A stretch of DNA of 64,000 nt from Nereocystis luetkeana (GCA_031213475.1 JARUPZ010000007.1:9784458-9848457); one strand, 5' to 3'. Positions 45,201 through 55,182 are shown, numbered from the stretch's first letter. Notes: a model not told the origin generated them from the sequence alone. A program made the numbers and translations.

Positions 45201-47092
45201 GGGGGAACCAAGAAGAGGTGAGGTCCGCCGGGAAGTTAGGGAGGTACAAGGCAGAAGTAAAAGAAATGATAGAAAGAACGGAAAGGCTGGCGCTAAGAAA
45301 CAAGGGGGAATCGGAAAAAGACGCAAGAGATATACGGGGGAATTGGACGGAATAGATATGAAAACCTATTTGGACGGACCAGTGGACTTTGCAAAACGCT
45401 GACACTGCGTTTTCGTGTAGATAACCTGGACCTGCCAGAAAGAAGAGAGAGGTGTATCAGTAGCCAGGAGGAGGAGGAAATAGTGCACAGATGTGCCCGT
45501 GTGGCGAAGCAACAGAGTAGAAGTCACATAGTATGAGAATGTGAAATATACAAGGAGGAACGGGATGTGTTACAAGAGGAGATGAGGGAAATAGACGAAT
45601 GTGACACGGAGGAGCTTGATACACTACAGTAGATATCAACGAGAAAACAACATCTATCCTACGAGATAAATAGTGGCCACAGGCGGCCAAACAGGAAGGG
45701 GGTACGATTAGCAAAACGTTTCTATGTGATACATGGAAACAACGTAATGAAGCGCCCAATTGTAGGAGGTGTCTCTAATTGGAGTAGGAACGATGTTTCG
45801 TCCCGAAAGAGATGCGTGGTCAATGGTCAAATGACCAAAGCAAGCAACAAATGAGTAAGCCCCTCCCCCCCCCCCCCCCCCCCCCCCACCCGATCAGTAC
45901 ACTCTTATCTACCAGGTATACTCTACCAACGTTTTCTGCTCAACCCCAACCCACCCCCTCCGCTGTGGCTTTCGCTGTCCTCCGGAGCATACAAAACAGC
46001 AGCAACAACAACAACAACCACAAAACATCGACAGCAACATCGACGGTAACAACAACAGCACCGCAACCACCACTAGCACCACCACCCCCCCCCCCGACCC
46101 CCACCCCACCCCCACCCCCACCCCCACCCCACCCCCCACCCCCCACCAACACCAACACCCCCCCTACCCCCACCACCACCACCACCAACTAACAGCACAA
46201 ATCGCGCGAATAAGGTCTTGGTACTCGTAGCAACCACTACAGCAGTAACATCCTTCCTTGACGAACGCGGCAAAATCCCTCTCGCGCAACTTACCGTCCG
46301 ATCCCCGGCGATTGTGTTCAGACACGTCCGGCGTTGACCCTCTGTCGCGGAGCAGCAATCGCCGTCGTTTGCCGTCGTCGATGGTTGCAGCGGTTGAAAG
46401 ATGGGGAGGGAGGGGGAGATGGGCGGAAAGGGGCCGGGGGGGGGGGCAGAGGCGAAGACGGGGGAGGGGGGAGGGAGAGGAGGTGAAGGGGGGGGGGGGG
46501 GGCGGGGAAGGGTTGGCGGGGGGACGGGGGAGGGGAGGGGGGCATATTAGCGCGCGCGGGGGGCGGGGGGGGGGGGGGGAAGGGGGAGGAGGAATGGTAG
46601 GGTAGGGAGGAGAGGTAGAGTACTGCTACGCCAGACCAATCGATTGTGAAGCGACAGTGACTGATCCTCCCATTGAACAGCACGATGCCCGTGAGCACGC
46701 GCACGACGACAGTACTGTATTTTCACTCATGGCGCGTCGGAACACCGGAACCGTACGTAGACTGCAGCAGCGAAAAAAAAAAATGCACGAACAGGCCTAC
46801 TCGCCCTCTTTCTTCTTTCTGTTCTATACCATCGCTAGGGCTGACTCGTCATGCAACCACCTAACCAATCAATCGAAAAATAAATCAACCAACCGACCAA
46901 CCAGTAATCGACCAATGCTCCAGGCCATCACGGCCATCACGGACACTTCGATTCGCTTGACCCGACCCGACCCGACTCGACTCAGTCCAGTTCGGTTCGG
47001 CTCACCCCGATTCGGTGCGGGCTGAACACGATCCGGCGGTCGCTCCCGCCGCGGCAGACCCCGAACTCGCGGCAAAAGTGCTCGGCGATCTC
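36513..47092 (-). CDS. TBC-domain Rab GTPase-activating protein gene, ten exons
   Basis: Exons, 5' to 3': 47092-47006, about 46360-46295, 44439-44349, 43796-43698, 43333-43207, 42437-42342, 41120-40984, 39648-39504, 37355-37138, 36630-36513 (stop TGA). All junctions from 46295 onward agree in phase; the 47006/46360 junction does not, so an exon may be missing there. TBC motifs in order: GPPLERVPGLY (motif near R-x-x-W), IEKDLKRT (I-x-x-D-x-x-R arginine finger), VGYVQ-GMNF (glutamine finger), DDEEKAFWVFVGML, HLPDLYEHFEACGV, ATSWFVTLLSD, VKMLWDRIF. By family knowledge such proteins speed GTP hydrolysis by Rab GTPases on membranes. Introns hold MITEs, LINE and SINE-like fragments and simple repeats. 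Exons upstream to 62.8 kb may belong to the same gene. Confidence 0.85.
37385..37850 (-). mobile_element. SINE-like repeat, copy 2, with internal 134-bp tandem duplication
   Basis: Tail GACGTCGAGTACACCCCCC at about 37,440. The 5' part (GCACCAAAGCTTTGCGAAGC to TTTTCTCGTCGGC) is repeated in tandem, starts at 37,581 and 37,715, nearly identical. Part of the 3' region is also repeated (37,490-37,530). Confidence 0.65.
37958..38066 (-). mobile_element. TA-flanked MITE, copy 5
   Basis: A near-consensus copy in reverse orientation in a TBC intron, directly beside a 24-bp poly(G) tract. Confidence 0.9.
39095..39265. repeat. CAGATCATCTA-type minisatellite
   Basis: About fourteen diverged 11-13 bp units. 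Confidence 0.6.
39504..39648 (-). CDS. TBC exon, HLPDLYEHF and SWF motifs
   Basis: Reads FFQLNRLMMWHLPDLYEHFE then ATSWFVTLLSD, ending GGMLPDGE at GGCGAG/GTAGGA. It contains the conserved L-P-x-L-x-x-H-F and W-F motifs of the C-terminal half of TBC domains. The acceptor lies against a long poly(C)/poly(G) tract at 39,650-39,700. Confidence 0.85.
39943..40032. mobile_element. piggyBac-like MITE, copy 1
   Basis: Inverted ends of about 35 bp: CCCTTTTAGGACCGCAGTCC and its complement (GGACTGCAGTCCTAAAAGGG), flanks close to TTAA. The CCCTTT start with a TTAA target duplication is diagnostic of piggyBac-type elements. Confidence 0.8.
40250..40675. repeat. Minisatellite that starts inside a piggyBac-like MITE fragment
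   Basis: 40,252-40,310 is MITE-like (GTAGGACTGCACTCGGTTCC). It then passes into about fourteen units around GTGCCGAAAACGGGAGTGGT. Confidence 0.7.
40848..40900 (+). mobile_element. Minimal LINE 3' end
   Basis: Only GGGCAAGCAACAAATGAGTA followed by a C-rich tract of about 30 bases, showing extreme 5' truncation. Confidence 0.5.
40984..41120 (-). CDS. TBC exon, core helices
   Basis: Reads GMNFVCRSLLQVYDDEEKAF then WVFVGMLQRFGFRELY and LLRLR, a segment highly typical of TBC domains (D-E-E-x-A-F-W-x-F-V). Acceptor CACCGTCAG/, donor CTCAG/GTAAAT, phase 0 in and 2 out. Confidence 0.85.
41535..41740. repeat. Tandem repeat, about 53-bp unit, four copies
   Basis: AATGTAAGGAACCCTTGGAT and TTAATAATATTATACAATA; AT-rich, in a TBC intron. 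Confidence 0.8.
41809..41917 (-). mobile_element. TA-flanked MITE, copy 6
   Basis: Reverse orientation, in a TBC intron. Inverted ends mildly diverged. Confidence 0.9.
42126..42210. repeat. (CAA)n microsatellite
   Basis: 28 perfect units in a TBC intron, 130 bp from the GC-donor exon. Confidence 0.95.
42342..42437 (-). CDS. TBC exon with arginine finger and GC donor
   Basis: A 96-bp exon (32 codons) from GTGACAG/GAC to GTGCAG/GCAAGTGG. It reads DLKRTLGMTDVRSLRNVL to VPDVGYVQ. The donor is GC with an otherwise perfect consensus (CAG/GCAAGT); no GT alternative keeps the frame to the next exon, which begins GMNFVC. The Q is the catalytic glutamine finger. Confidence 0.85.
42655..42725 (+). mobile_element. 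SINE-like repeat, 3' fragment
   Basis: TATGGCCATACGACTATGGC ... ATGCATGACATGAGTACC then C-rich tract; 3' end only. Confidence 0.5.
42885..43175. repeat. (CAC/ACC)n-rich tract
   Basis: Two imperfect arrays around CACCACCACCAACACCA in a TBC intron. Confidence 0.8.
43207..43333 (-). CDS. TBC exon with the first half of the arginine-finger motif
   Basis: Acceptor ATCTCCAG/, donor GAGAAG/GTGGGAG. Reads PPLERVPGLYAALLSSADA and ends FVDIEK in phase 0. The next exon starts DLKRT, so the IxxDxxR motif is cut by an intron between K and D. Confidence 0.8.
43815..44045. repeat. (GGGGTG)n-like G-rich tract
   Basis: More than 200 bp of G-rich repeats ending in a run of 16 or more G, in a TBC intron; the C-rich strand is the transcribed sense. 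Confidence 0.8.
44478..44570 (-). mobile_element. Short LINE 3' end
   Basis: Minus strand: CCCTTTCGTGG-like region to GCAAGCAACAAATGAGTACG and a C-rich tail. About 80 bp, inserted 40 bp from a TBC exon acceptor. Confidence 0.65.
44770..45890 (+). mobile_element. LINE (non-LTR retrotransposon) 3' end, decayed
   Basis: The plus-strand frame reads RIKRRILMNVIVPKLEYAGE then VWEGN and LEIVQTTAATKI, the typical segment after the reverse-transcriptase core of non-LTR elements (V-x-P-x-L-E-Y-x-x-E-V-W, L-E-x-V-Q). Downstream, with stops and shifts, come CEIYKEERDVLQEEMREID and RPIVGGVSNWSRN, ending in GCAAGCAACAAATGAGTA then a C tract of more than 20 bases. It lies in a TBC intron on the opposite strand. 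No intact ORF. Confidence 0.75.
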
Positions 47093-47114
47093 CTGTAAAA
47101 CATAACGGGGCGGG

Positions 47115-47520
47115 GGGGGGGGGGGGAGGGGGTAAGTAAGTACGGGGAGGGTGTACTCACGTCATGCGTGGCCGTTGTCGCATGACCAGCCGGAGAGGGG
47201 GGGGGGGGGGGGGGGAGACGCTCGAATCCGGGCATGGCCGTAGTCGTATGACCATAGATAGACCCTCACATCCCTACTATGCCGGGACGGAGCACGTCGG
47301 GGTTTCACCGACCATGCAGACATTGCTTGCACCAAGCTTTGCGAAGCGCCGTGAGGTGTTCGGCGAGTCGCATGATGAGTGAGCTGCTTCCTACTAAGAA
47401 CCGCTCGCGAAGCGGACTTGCATATGGCCGACAGCGTCAATGATGTTAAATGTATTTTTCGGTGTGGCCCCTTCCAGAGAAAACAGTGGGGATACTATCT
47501 AACTGCCCTCGTGGGTGTTT
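47115..47520 (-). mobile_element. SINE-like repeat, copy 3, nested
   Basis: A full copy (47,215-47,520) with a C-tract tail abuts a second, 35-bp 3' fragment with its own tail (47,115-47,185), suggesting one inserted into the tail of the other. Confidence 0.6.
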
Positions 47521-47525
47521 CACCC

Positions 47526-47635
47526 TATTACGGGGGGGGCATAATTAATAGGACCTATGGTATACATAAAAACCTATATATTTCACCATTTTTACTGACA
47601 ATATTTGGTCCTATTAACTATGGTCCCCCGTCATA
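47526..47635 (-). mobile_element. TA-flanked MITE, copy 7
   Basis: Nearly identical in its loop to copy 5, hence a close relative. It sits at the end of the SINE-like copy at 47.2 kb. Confidence 0.9.
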
Positions 47636-47639
47636 GTTC

Positions 47640-48900
47640 AGCAGTCTAGCCCAAATCCTGTCAGACTGCCTCCTGCCGGCCGATTCCAGAGCACGGCCCA
47701 TGCCTTAAAGGTGGTGAATCCGTGGCGTTTGGGGTTTGGCACGCCGAACATGCGGAGTTCTCCGAACGCTCGCCCCTGGTCGCCGCCAACGGCTCTGGCC
47801 CGTCGGCTTACAAAAAAACTGTCGAGCCTGCTCGCGGCCCACTGGTCGTATGAGCTGGCCTCGGCAAGGTGTGTGGGTGCCTGTTGTCGCGAGCGCTCGT
47901 AGTAGCAGGTCCGGGTTTTTCGCAATTATTTGTCTAAAAAAATTGCGTTGAAAACGATGTAGTAGCGGTGTCGTTGGTTCGACCAGGAGCGCTGGGAACG
48001 ACACCGCTACGACATCCTTTTCAGACGAAAATTTGGATAAAACGTATAGCAAAATCCCGGACCTGCTGCTACGAGGGCTCGCGACAACAGGCACCCACAC
48101 GTCTTGCCGAGGCCGCCCCCACACGACCTGGCGGGCGCCGGTCCCACACGTCAAGAATCCTGAAGAGGCCCGTTCGAGTCGAGGGATACTTTCGTCTTTA
48201 GCACGGTTTACTTCGGTGTCCTTTTCGGCTCAGATGCTATCCATGGAAGAGAAGCTACCTTCCGACCGCTCCAGACGGGGTCTCCAAGCCCCGCGTCCCC
48301 GCCAAACGATGCCAAGCCCTGCCGGGGCCCCGACGAACATCACCGACCTCCCCCAGTATCCGCCGGGGGACCTCACAACCTATACGCCCTCGATTGCCTC
48401 CCGCCACCGAGTCTCCACCCTACCACGTAACCGCGCGTTCCAGAACCTCGAGGGCCTCGTTGACGACTTTCACGAAAGGCTCAACCCCGTCCGCCAAATA
48501 CACAGAGACAGGGTCCCCCTGGACATCCACGCCACGCGTACGAGCCCCCACGCGGACCCCTCCCCGTGTCCAGTGTAAAAGGCCGCCAAGCATTGGTGGG
48601 GCGCCTCATTGTGGGTATGTGGTAATTCACGCCCCCGTCGCTCAGATGGTGTCGGGTTCCCCGGTGCGCGGAGCCTGTATATGCGCATTTGTCGGTACGG
48701 CCGGTTCGTCTGCTGGTCTTGTTGCCCCGGTGTTCCGAACCAGCAGAGGAAGATGTGGCGTCGGGAGTGTTGAAGGTCGAGTTCACGTTTCCAAGAGGGG
48801 ATGAGAAGTCAGACCCAGTGAGTCTTGTGCAGGAATGACGCGGTGGCGATAAGGCGATGCGATCATTGTTGTTGTGCGGAGTTAAAGGTTCTCCACCGCG
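47640..48900. other. GC-rich unassigned segment with an inverted repeat
   Basis: Arms at about 47,857-47,925 and 48,045-48,112 (GGCAAGGTGTGTGGGTGCCT against its complement) form a palindrome of about 250 bp. To its right a minus-strand frame reads DPVSVYLADGVEPFVKVVNE, ALEVLERAVTW and reaches GTTACGTG/GTAGGG (about 48,426), an exon-like stretch. Could be a broken mobile element or an exon of the flanking gene; not recognised. Confidence 0.35.
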
Positions 48901-48904
48901 CACG

Positions 48905-49045
48905 AATGACCCATAGCTCGATCGCCAGCTGTAACCGACCGCCGAAAAAAAAAAGAAGGTACCCTGGTTGTCTAGCTCACGTATTACATAGCAAGCGGCA
49001 TGTATTACAGTGTCGTTGCCAACCGACGCCAACCCAACCCATAAA
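48905..49045. repeat. Dispersed repeat C, copy 2
   Basis: As copy 1, but has TTACATA inserted after GCTCACGTA (about 48,985), again at a TA. Confidence 0.7.
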
Positions 49046-50179
49046 TATGTATATACAAGGAGCTTCGCTCCGGGGGCGTCGCTCAGGAAGTAAAAAAGTA
49101 CATCGAATTATGCGAAGCGAACAGAGGTCCACGATTGAGTTTAGTGTTTTCAAGAATCGTAATTGCAAACCGGCGACTTGATAATGCCAAGAGTCCCGCC
49201 GCCATGCTTCAGGAAAAAACAGCTCCGATGTCAGCTTGAATGCCACATATACGCTTCGCGTCGCGGATGTCGTACGTACGTACATACACCCCAGGTAGGG
49301 TACTACTGTCTGTACTTATTTTCTTCTTTGGATATGCTCTATGTCTGTACTGTATGTACGAAGAAAGAGAAAGCACAGCACGGCACAGCAGCCAAAACAA
49401 TGAAAATGAAACCGTAAACTCGGAAAGGAAAAAAAATCCCCGTCCCCTCTCGTGTAATAATTTTCTGCCTGATTGGGTTACCTTGCACCCTGTCGAAAAG
49501 AAGAAAAAAAAAATCGCACAGAAGAGCTTCTCTCTCAGCCTCGTACGCCGCCCGCCCCTCTCGCGACCACCTCGCTACCGATTCGGTCCGGGTAAAGCTT
49601 TTATCACTCTCTGCCAAAATCAGCCCCGTCGCCCGCCCCGCGTGAAGCCCGGTGCTCACCGTGGCCGTCGTTCGCAAGCTCGATAACATTGGTGTTCAAA
49701 CTGCACACCTCCCTCTTTCAACTTCAGCTTGGTCACAAAAATAAGCACCGCTTGAATATTATCTTGCCCTCCCGAACGACATTTATAAGCTCGTGCATAC
49801 TCTATCAACAATCATAAATCGAAGCCAGACAACGCCCGTTCATGCATCCCTCGTGTCTCGAGGCACACGCGACGCCTAGGCACGAAAGCGGCGACCGGGC
49901 TCCTTACAATCCCCCCTCTATCCGCCAGCACCCGGTGACACCCGCAACGGTGCCGGGTCCTCCCGCGATGCCGTGCTCAGAGTACACGCACGCACACGAA
50001 ACGAAAGAAGAAAAGAAGAAGGAAGGACCGAGAAAACAAAGAACTGCTGGAAAGGTCCGGCAAGTAATGAAAGGAGGCGGTTTGGAAGTGGGAGCTCTGA
50101 GAGGCCAGGGATGCACCAACCGAGCACGCTCAGGGGTTGTGATCTAAGTATGTAGTTCTATACTACGTATATAGGGGGG

Positions 50180-50325
50180 GTAGGGAGGGGGGGGGGGGGT
50201 GCGTACTCATTTGTTGCTTGCCTTAGTCATTTCACCATTGACCACGCATCCCTAACGAGAAGGAGCACCGTTCCTACTCCTAAGAGAGACATCTCCAACC
50301 ATTGGGCGCTCATTACGTTGATAGG
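50180..50325 (-). mobile_element. Short LINE 3' end
   Basis: Minus strand from AACGTAATGAGCGCCCAATG to GCAAGCAACAAATGAGTACG, then C tract. The end motif is identical to the other copies. Confidence 0.65.
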
Positions 50326-50394
50326 GGGGGAGGGGGGGGGAGAGTGGAAGGTTCGAACGAATACGCGCAGGGGGGAGGGCGGGCGTGCGACAGC

Positions 50395-51195
50395 GGACAT
50401 CATCGTTGAGAGAGGACACAATGGTTGGGAACATGGAAGCCAGTTGAACACCATGGTCGGAAGCGAGTTGGACATCACGTAGTTCGGAGCAAGCGGCCAC
50501 CCCGATTGGGAAACGAGAGGACACCATGGCCGGGAGCGAGTGGAGAGACAACCACATGATCCAGACCAACTGGACACGGTGGATGGGAAGCGAAAAGTCG
50601 AGGCTGGGGGTCTCTCGAGCAGACACCATGGCTTGAAGTTCGGAAGCGAACGAACACCCACGACTGTTGCGAGCAAGCGATCACTATGTACCACTCCGGA
50701 CTGCAGCATAAGGACCGCTAGGGTTTAAACATGAGTAACCACGCAGTCCTCACATTTTCGTGCTGAGTGGTCAAGTTTGGACATAACTGTTAGATAGTCC
50801 AAACCAACTATTCCTTTCCGGAGAATTGCCCCAGGAGGTCGGCGTAAGGGTGATGGTTACAATGCTTGGAACAGTCAAGAATTTTCCAACCATTGTGCCG
50901 AACCTGAGCCCAAGTTGTTTACAGCCCTCCCATGGTTGGGAGCAAGCGTATACCAAGGTTGGGAGCAAGCGTATACCATGGCTTGGAGCGGGCGGAGCTG
51001 CGAGCTCGAGATCAGACGCCATGGTTGACAAGCGGGCGAACACTATGAGCTGCGAGCTCGAGAACAGACGCCATGGTTGAAAAGCGAGCGTGCACCATGA
51101 GTTGCGAGCGAGCTGACACAAATGGTTGGGAGCGAGCACACACCATGATTTGAAGCGAGCGCATAGAGACGATGGTTGGAAACGAGCGAAAATGC
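50395..51195. repeat. Degenerate minisatellite around CATGGTTGGGAGCGAGC
   Basis: Two blocks (50,395-50,700 and 50,880-51,195) of 25-40 bp units. A conspicuous open frame results only from the repeat. Confidence 0.6.
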
Positions 51196-51400
51196 AACCA
51201 TCATTGGGAGCTACGTACAAAACTAGCTGAAAATGGCGTGGGTACCACAACCAACCGCAACCCCCCAACCATCCCACCTGAAAAGACCGCTCGCCCAGCC
51301 CACAACCGACGAAGCGCCACCCGTCGCCGACGCGGACCCCCCCCCCACCCTTCCCCCACTCCCCCGCCTTCCCGCCCTTCCCCGCCCCCCCCCCCTCTAC

Positions 51401-52298
51401 CCGCCTCCGTCGCATCGGCGGCCGCCTCGGCAAGGCTAGCCGCCGCCTCCGCCGCCTCCGCCGCAGCCTCCACCGCCTCCGCCGCCGCAGCCGCGTGAGG
51501 CTCCGTGTTGTCCGACCCCCTCCGCCCCAGGGGGCGGATGCCCGCGAACGCCTCCGCTGCAAACGCAGCATCGGCAGCCTCGGCCGCCGCTTTCGCCATG
51601 GCCGCTATCGAGGCAGCCTCCGCCGCCGCCGCCGCCGCCTGCTCCGCTTCCGCCGCCGCCGCTGCCTGCTCGTCGGTGGGCGGGGGGGTAACCCGAGGGA
51701 GCGACAACGACGAGGATGACGATGACAACAACAGCGGGGGTGTTAAACTTCCGAGCGGCGACAGCGGCGAGGCCTTGCCGTGTTCCCCTCCCCCGAGCCC
51801 TCCCCATTCCTCCCACAACAACACGCTTTCCCCGCCCACGCTCTTCGCGTCCACACTTACACTTGCGTCGGTTGTGCTGGCGGCGCCCCCCCCCTCCTCC
51901 TCCTCCTCCTCCTCCTCCTCCTCCTCCTCCTCCTCCTCCTCCCCGGCGCTGGCGCTCCTGCCGTCGCCATCACGACCGCCGCCGCCGCCGCCTCCTCGTC
52001 GTCGTCGTCGTCCTCCCGCCGAGTCGCTCCCGCTGCCTCTGCCTCCCCCTCCACCTCTCCCTTTGCCACCTCTCCCGTTGCCGCCTCCCCCGCCACCACC
52101 GCCGTCGCTGTCGTCCCCGACACCGTCACCGTTATCGCTCTCATCGCTGACAACGACACCGCGTTCCCCGCTATCCCTCTCCGCATCGTCCCCTGATTTC
52201 GCGTCACCGCCACCATTAGCGGCACTGGCAGCTGCGGTGGCGTCGGCACCGGCACCGGCAGGAGCACCGGCAGCAGCGGCAGCAGCAGCAGAAGCGGT

Positions 52299-52347
<49 letters not shown>

Positions 52348-52442
52348 GAGCCCGCAGAGCCGGTGCACGGCCCAGGGCTCTCGGGGATCGCTTCCGGCTT
52401 GACGGGGCTGGCTGCGGAGATCGTCCCGTTCATCGCCCGGTG
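51401..52442 (-). CDS. Large low-complexity exon (Ala, Gly, Glu, Ser runs)
   Basis: An open frame from a GTGTAG acceptor through HRAMNGTISAASPVKPEAIP, then poly-Ala, an acidic Asp/Ser/Gly region, poly-Gly with Arg, a run of 18 or so Glu, a Ser/Leu/Pro segment and an Ala/Glu helix-like repeat (about AEAA). A donor GGCGG/GTAGAGG would end it in phase 1; that end is uncertain. Its start joins in phase 0 to the exon at 53,810 (EEQYDRL-HRAMNGT), so the ATG at 52,433 is probably internal. GC-biased triplet composition resembles other disordered regions here (kinase exon 3). Function unknown. Confidence 0.5.
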
Positions 52443-52504
52443 CTACACAATAGAGTACACAAAGACACGTGTCACACAGAGAAAAGTGTCACACATTCAA
52501 CACA

Positions 52505-52582
52505 TCGGACACATCAGATCAGATCAGACCAGATCAGATCAGATCAGACCAGACCAGATCAGATCAGATCAGATCAGATCAA
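52505..52582. repeat. (AGATC)n microsatellite
   Basis: About twelve AGATC/AGACC units upstream of the low-complexity exon. Confidence 0.85.
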
Positions 52583-53509
52583 ATTAGATCCTCATCTCGT
52601 GATCCAGATCTTATCTTCAGGGGGGCAGATAGATCCCTGATGATCTGCAAGATCTACTTCTGTAGATCAGGTTTGGCCACCATGATCGGATCTATCTGTA
52701 CGGATGAGACGGTTCTTTGCGTACAACTTGCCATTTCCAAGACGGGGTCTGCATGGTATTAAAAGGTTCTTGCACACTAACATGGCAAACACAAGGATCT
52801 AAATCATCTACCGTAGATCGCGATCTGTTCCAGATTCCCAAAGCTTCTAGGGGCGCGGCGTGTAAAGGGGGGGGGGGCGGGGGGGGGCTTGAGGATAAAT
52901 AGCAGGCGGGGGGGGGGGGGGGGGTTAGTCGCCTTGCAGCAGCACGCCGAGACCTGGGACGGCTCCTACGTCGGGCGAGTTGATCACGGCACGTGGGAGG
53001 GGCAAGCTAAACGACGACGCTCGCATGGCCAGGGAGAAACGAAAAACGAGAGAAAACAAAGGCTCCAGCGGCGGTGGAGTTCACGCGGCGGTGGCGGTGG
53101 CGGCGGTCACGCATGGCGGCCACCAACACCTCCGTGGCTCGGCCGTATCATACCGCCGACAGTTTCATGGGCACCTTCCTTTTTCGAAAAAAAGCCGCAC
53201 CCTATCTACACGCTATACAACTGGCCTTGCGCCAATTTTCGAAGCACGCACAGCAGGCTATGCACACATCAGGTCAGCACGTGCGTATTGTACACGACTT
53301 GACCCAGGCTACGACAAAAATGGTTGATAATCCACACTACCTTCCACGTTAACACCCTACTACATTCCGAGAAATTTCTTACGCGGTCGGGGTCAATCTT
53401 AATAGTAGGGTGAGGGTTCAAAGTCGAGCATATGTCAACCATTTGGTCAGAGCTGGGCCAAGTCGTAAACAGCCGCCCACCAGGTGGATGTGAGTGGGGG
53501 TCGGGGTTG

Positions 53510-53775
53510 CGCCAGGGGTGAGGGTGGGGAGGGGAGGTAGGCTGGGGGTACTCGATGTCATGCATGGCCGTAGTCGTATGACTATACACCCTCGCGTCCC
53601 TACACTGCCGAGACGGAGCACGTCCGGTTTTGACCGACCAGGCAGACAGACATTGCTTGCACGCACCAAGCCTCGCGAAGCGCGGTGAAGTGTGCAGCGA
53701 GTCGCACGAAGGGTAAGCTGCGCCCTGCTGAGAACTGCTTGTGAGGCGCACTTGCAATAAATTGCAAGCTTTGAA
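53510..53775 (-). mobile_element. SINE-like repeat, copy 4
   Basis: Same internal sequence, ending ATGACATCGAGTACCCCCAG on the minus strand. Just downstream of the 53,810 exon donor. Confidence 0.6.
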
Positions 53776-53809
53776 ATTGAGGGGGGGGGGGGGGGGGGGG
53801 CTGACTCAC

Positions 53810-53925
53810 CAGGCGGTCGTACTGCTCCTCCGGACTTTCCACCCGTTTCCGCATCACAACACCCAGAATACCCCTGGAGCGGACCTCCGCAGTGTCCATG
53901 CCCACCATGATGAGCCACATCAGAC
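53810..53925 (-). CDS. Exon of unknown domain in the minus-strand gene
   Basis: Acceptor GGCCATAG/GT preceded by a CTAATTG branch-like site, donor CGCCTG/GTGAGTC. In one frame it reads LMWLIMVGMDTAEVRSRGIL then VVMRKRVESPEEQYDRL; phase 1 in, phase 0 out. A second frame is also open but glycine/histidine rich and less protein-like. No family is recognised. Confidence 0.55.
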
Positions 53926-54085
53926 CTATGGCCGACACGCGCGGATGGTTTGGTTCGATTCAATTAGATTGGAGGAGCCAAGAGAGCGATGGATAGGACG
54001 GTCCAGGTAAGCGTCGTTGCAGGCATTTCATTATTAATAGTTACTGTAGCAGTGGTGCACGTCGTTCTAGTACTAGTCCTCTCAC

Positions 54086-54317
54086 TATCACCGGGGACCA
54101 TAGTAAATAGGACCAAATATTGTGAGTAAAAAAGGAAAATAGTGTTAGAGATCGGGAACCGATATGAAAATAATCTACAGTTTGTTGATGTAGAGAGAAT
54201 AAGGCGTTACGGTTCAAATTCTTCGGCCAAGTACGTATATGGTAGTACGTAGGTCAAAGGGAAATTTATAGGTTTTAGTGTGTACCGTAGGTCCTATTCA
54301 CTATGGCCCCCAGCAAT
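54086..54317 (+). mobile_element. TA-flanked MITE, copy 8, with a 110-bp insertion
   Basis: Both ends are diverged; the loop is split after GTGAGTAAAAAAGG by about 110 bp of unrelated DNA before TATAGGTTTTAGTGTG resumes. Confidence 0.75.
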
Positions 54318-54431
54318 GGTTAAAAGGGGTACAAAAAAACCCAACTAAAATTCCAAGCACTTTGTCGTAAAGGAGTCTTGCCACAAAATATGTCGTAATC
54401 GGCGAGCGAGTACGTTGTCGCGCCTGCTTAC

Positions 54432-54588
54432 CCAAAGTCGAATTCATCAGCACAGGACACCTAAATGAGAAAACGAGCCAGTAAGAAAGTATGGCTGAGA
54501 TTCGAAGGAAAAAAAGAAAAAAAAATCACGAGTCGTTCAAACCTGAAGATAGTGTAGAACGAACCCGTTCTCCAGCAACAGATCCAGC
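54432..54588 (-). CDS. Two micro-exons (46 and 29 bp)
   Basis: Exon 54588-54543 lies between GATGATCCAG/ and TTCAG/GTTTGA; exon 54460-54432 between TCATTTAG/ and TTTGG/GTAAGC. Their sum, 75 bp, keeps frame. Read in one frame they give LDLLLENGFVLHYLQ and VSCADEFDFG, which looks protein-like. The phases of the flanking exons would instead impose GWICCWRTGSF and CPVLMNSTL. The frame is unresolved; either an exon is missing or they are alternative. Confidence 0.4.
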
Positions 54589-55182
54589 CTGGATCATCTT
54601 TTCCCTGTTTCTTATTGCGTACCTGGTACCCGGTACGTATTTTGTACTCCCCTGTACTGCCTGTTTGTTGCGCGTACGCGAAACGCGACTTCACGCCCAC
54701 AAGACCTTATCAAAGCCTGTCGGTGTATGATGGCGTTGTTGACGCTCACCAGGCAAAAAAAAATATCCCACGAGGAGACCGCGGTCCGACCTCTCGACTG
54801 ATCGCCCCTTCATTAACCGTGGTAAAATAAGGCTAGAAGAGGTCTTGACGGAACCAAAAAGAACGGTCTCCTATCAATAGCGTTTTAGGTTATTTCCGAG
54901 AGTATGTACGTATACAGGTATCGTAGCCTCATCCCCAAGCACAACCCCCCCCCCCCGCCGGTCGAGTGGGAGCCTTATGCTTGGCTGGGTAAAAAAAGCA
55001 GCCGACGTAAGTCGTTGCCAAGTTGTACGAGTAGCAGCTTCCGCCCAAAACTACAGATGAACGACGGTGCCGCTATACGGGCATGCATGCGCGGAGCCAA
55101 GACGGGCGCCCGCCCGCCGCCGCGAAGCCCCCCGTGCATACTACTATTAATATTATTTGTACTACTACAGCAGCACAACTTC

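Noticed and set aside
49480..49780. Additional TBC gene exon (LNTNVIELANDGH before GTGAGC at about 49,663)
   Set aside because: The donor is plausible but no acceptor with a pyrimidine tract precedes it and the phases to both sides do not fit.
51505..52587. 360-codon plus-strand open frame, Ala/Pro/Ser rich
   Set aside because: It is the antisense of the low-complexity exon on the minus strand; GC-rich triplet runs keep several frames open. The minus frame has splice sites and joins in phase to a neighbour.
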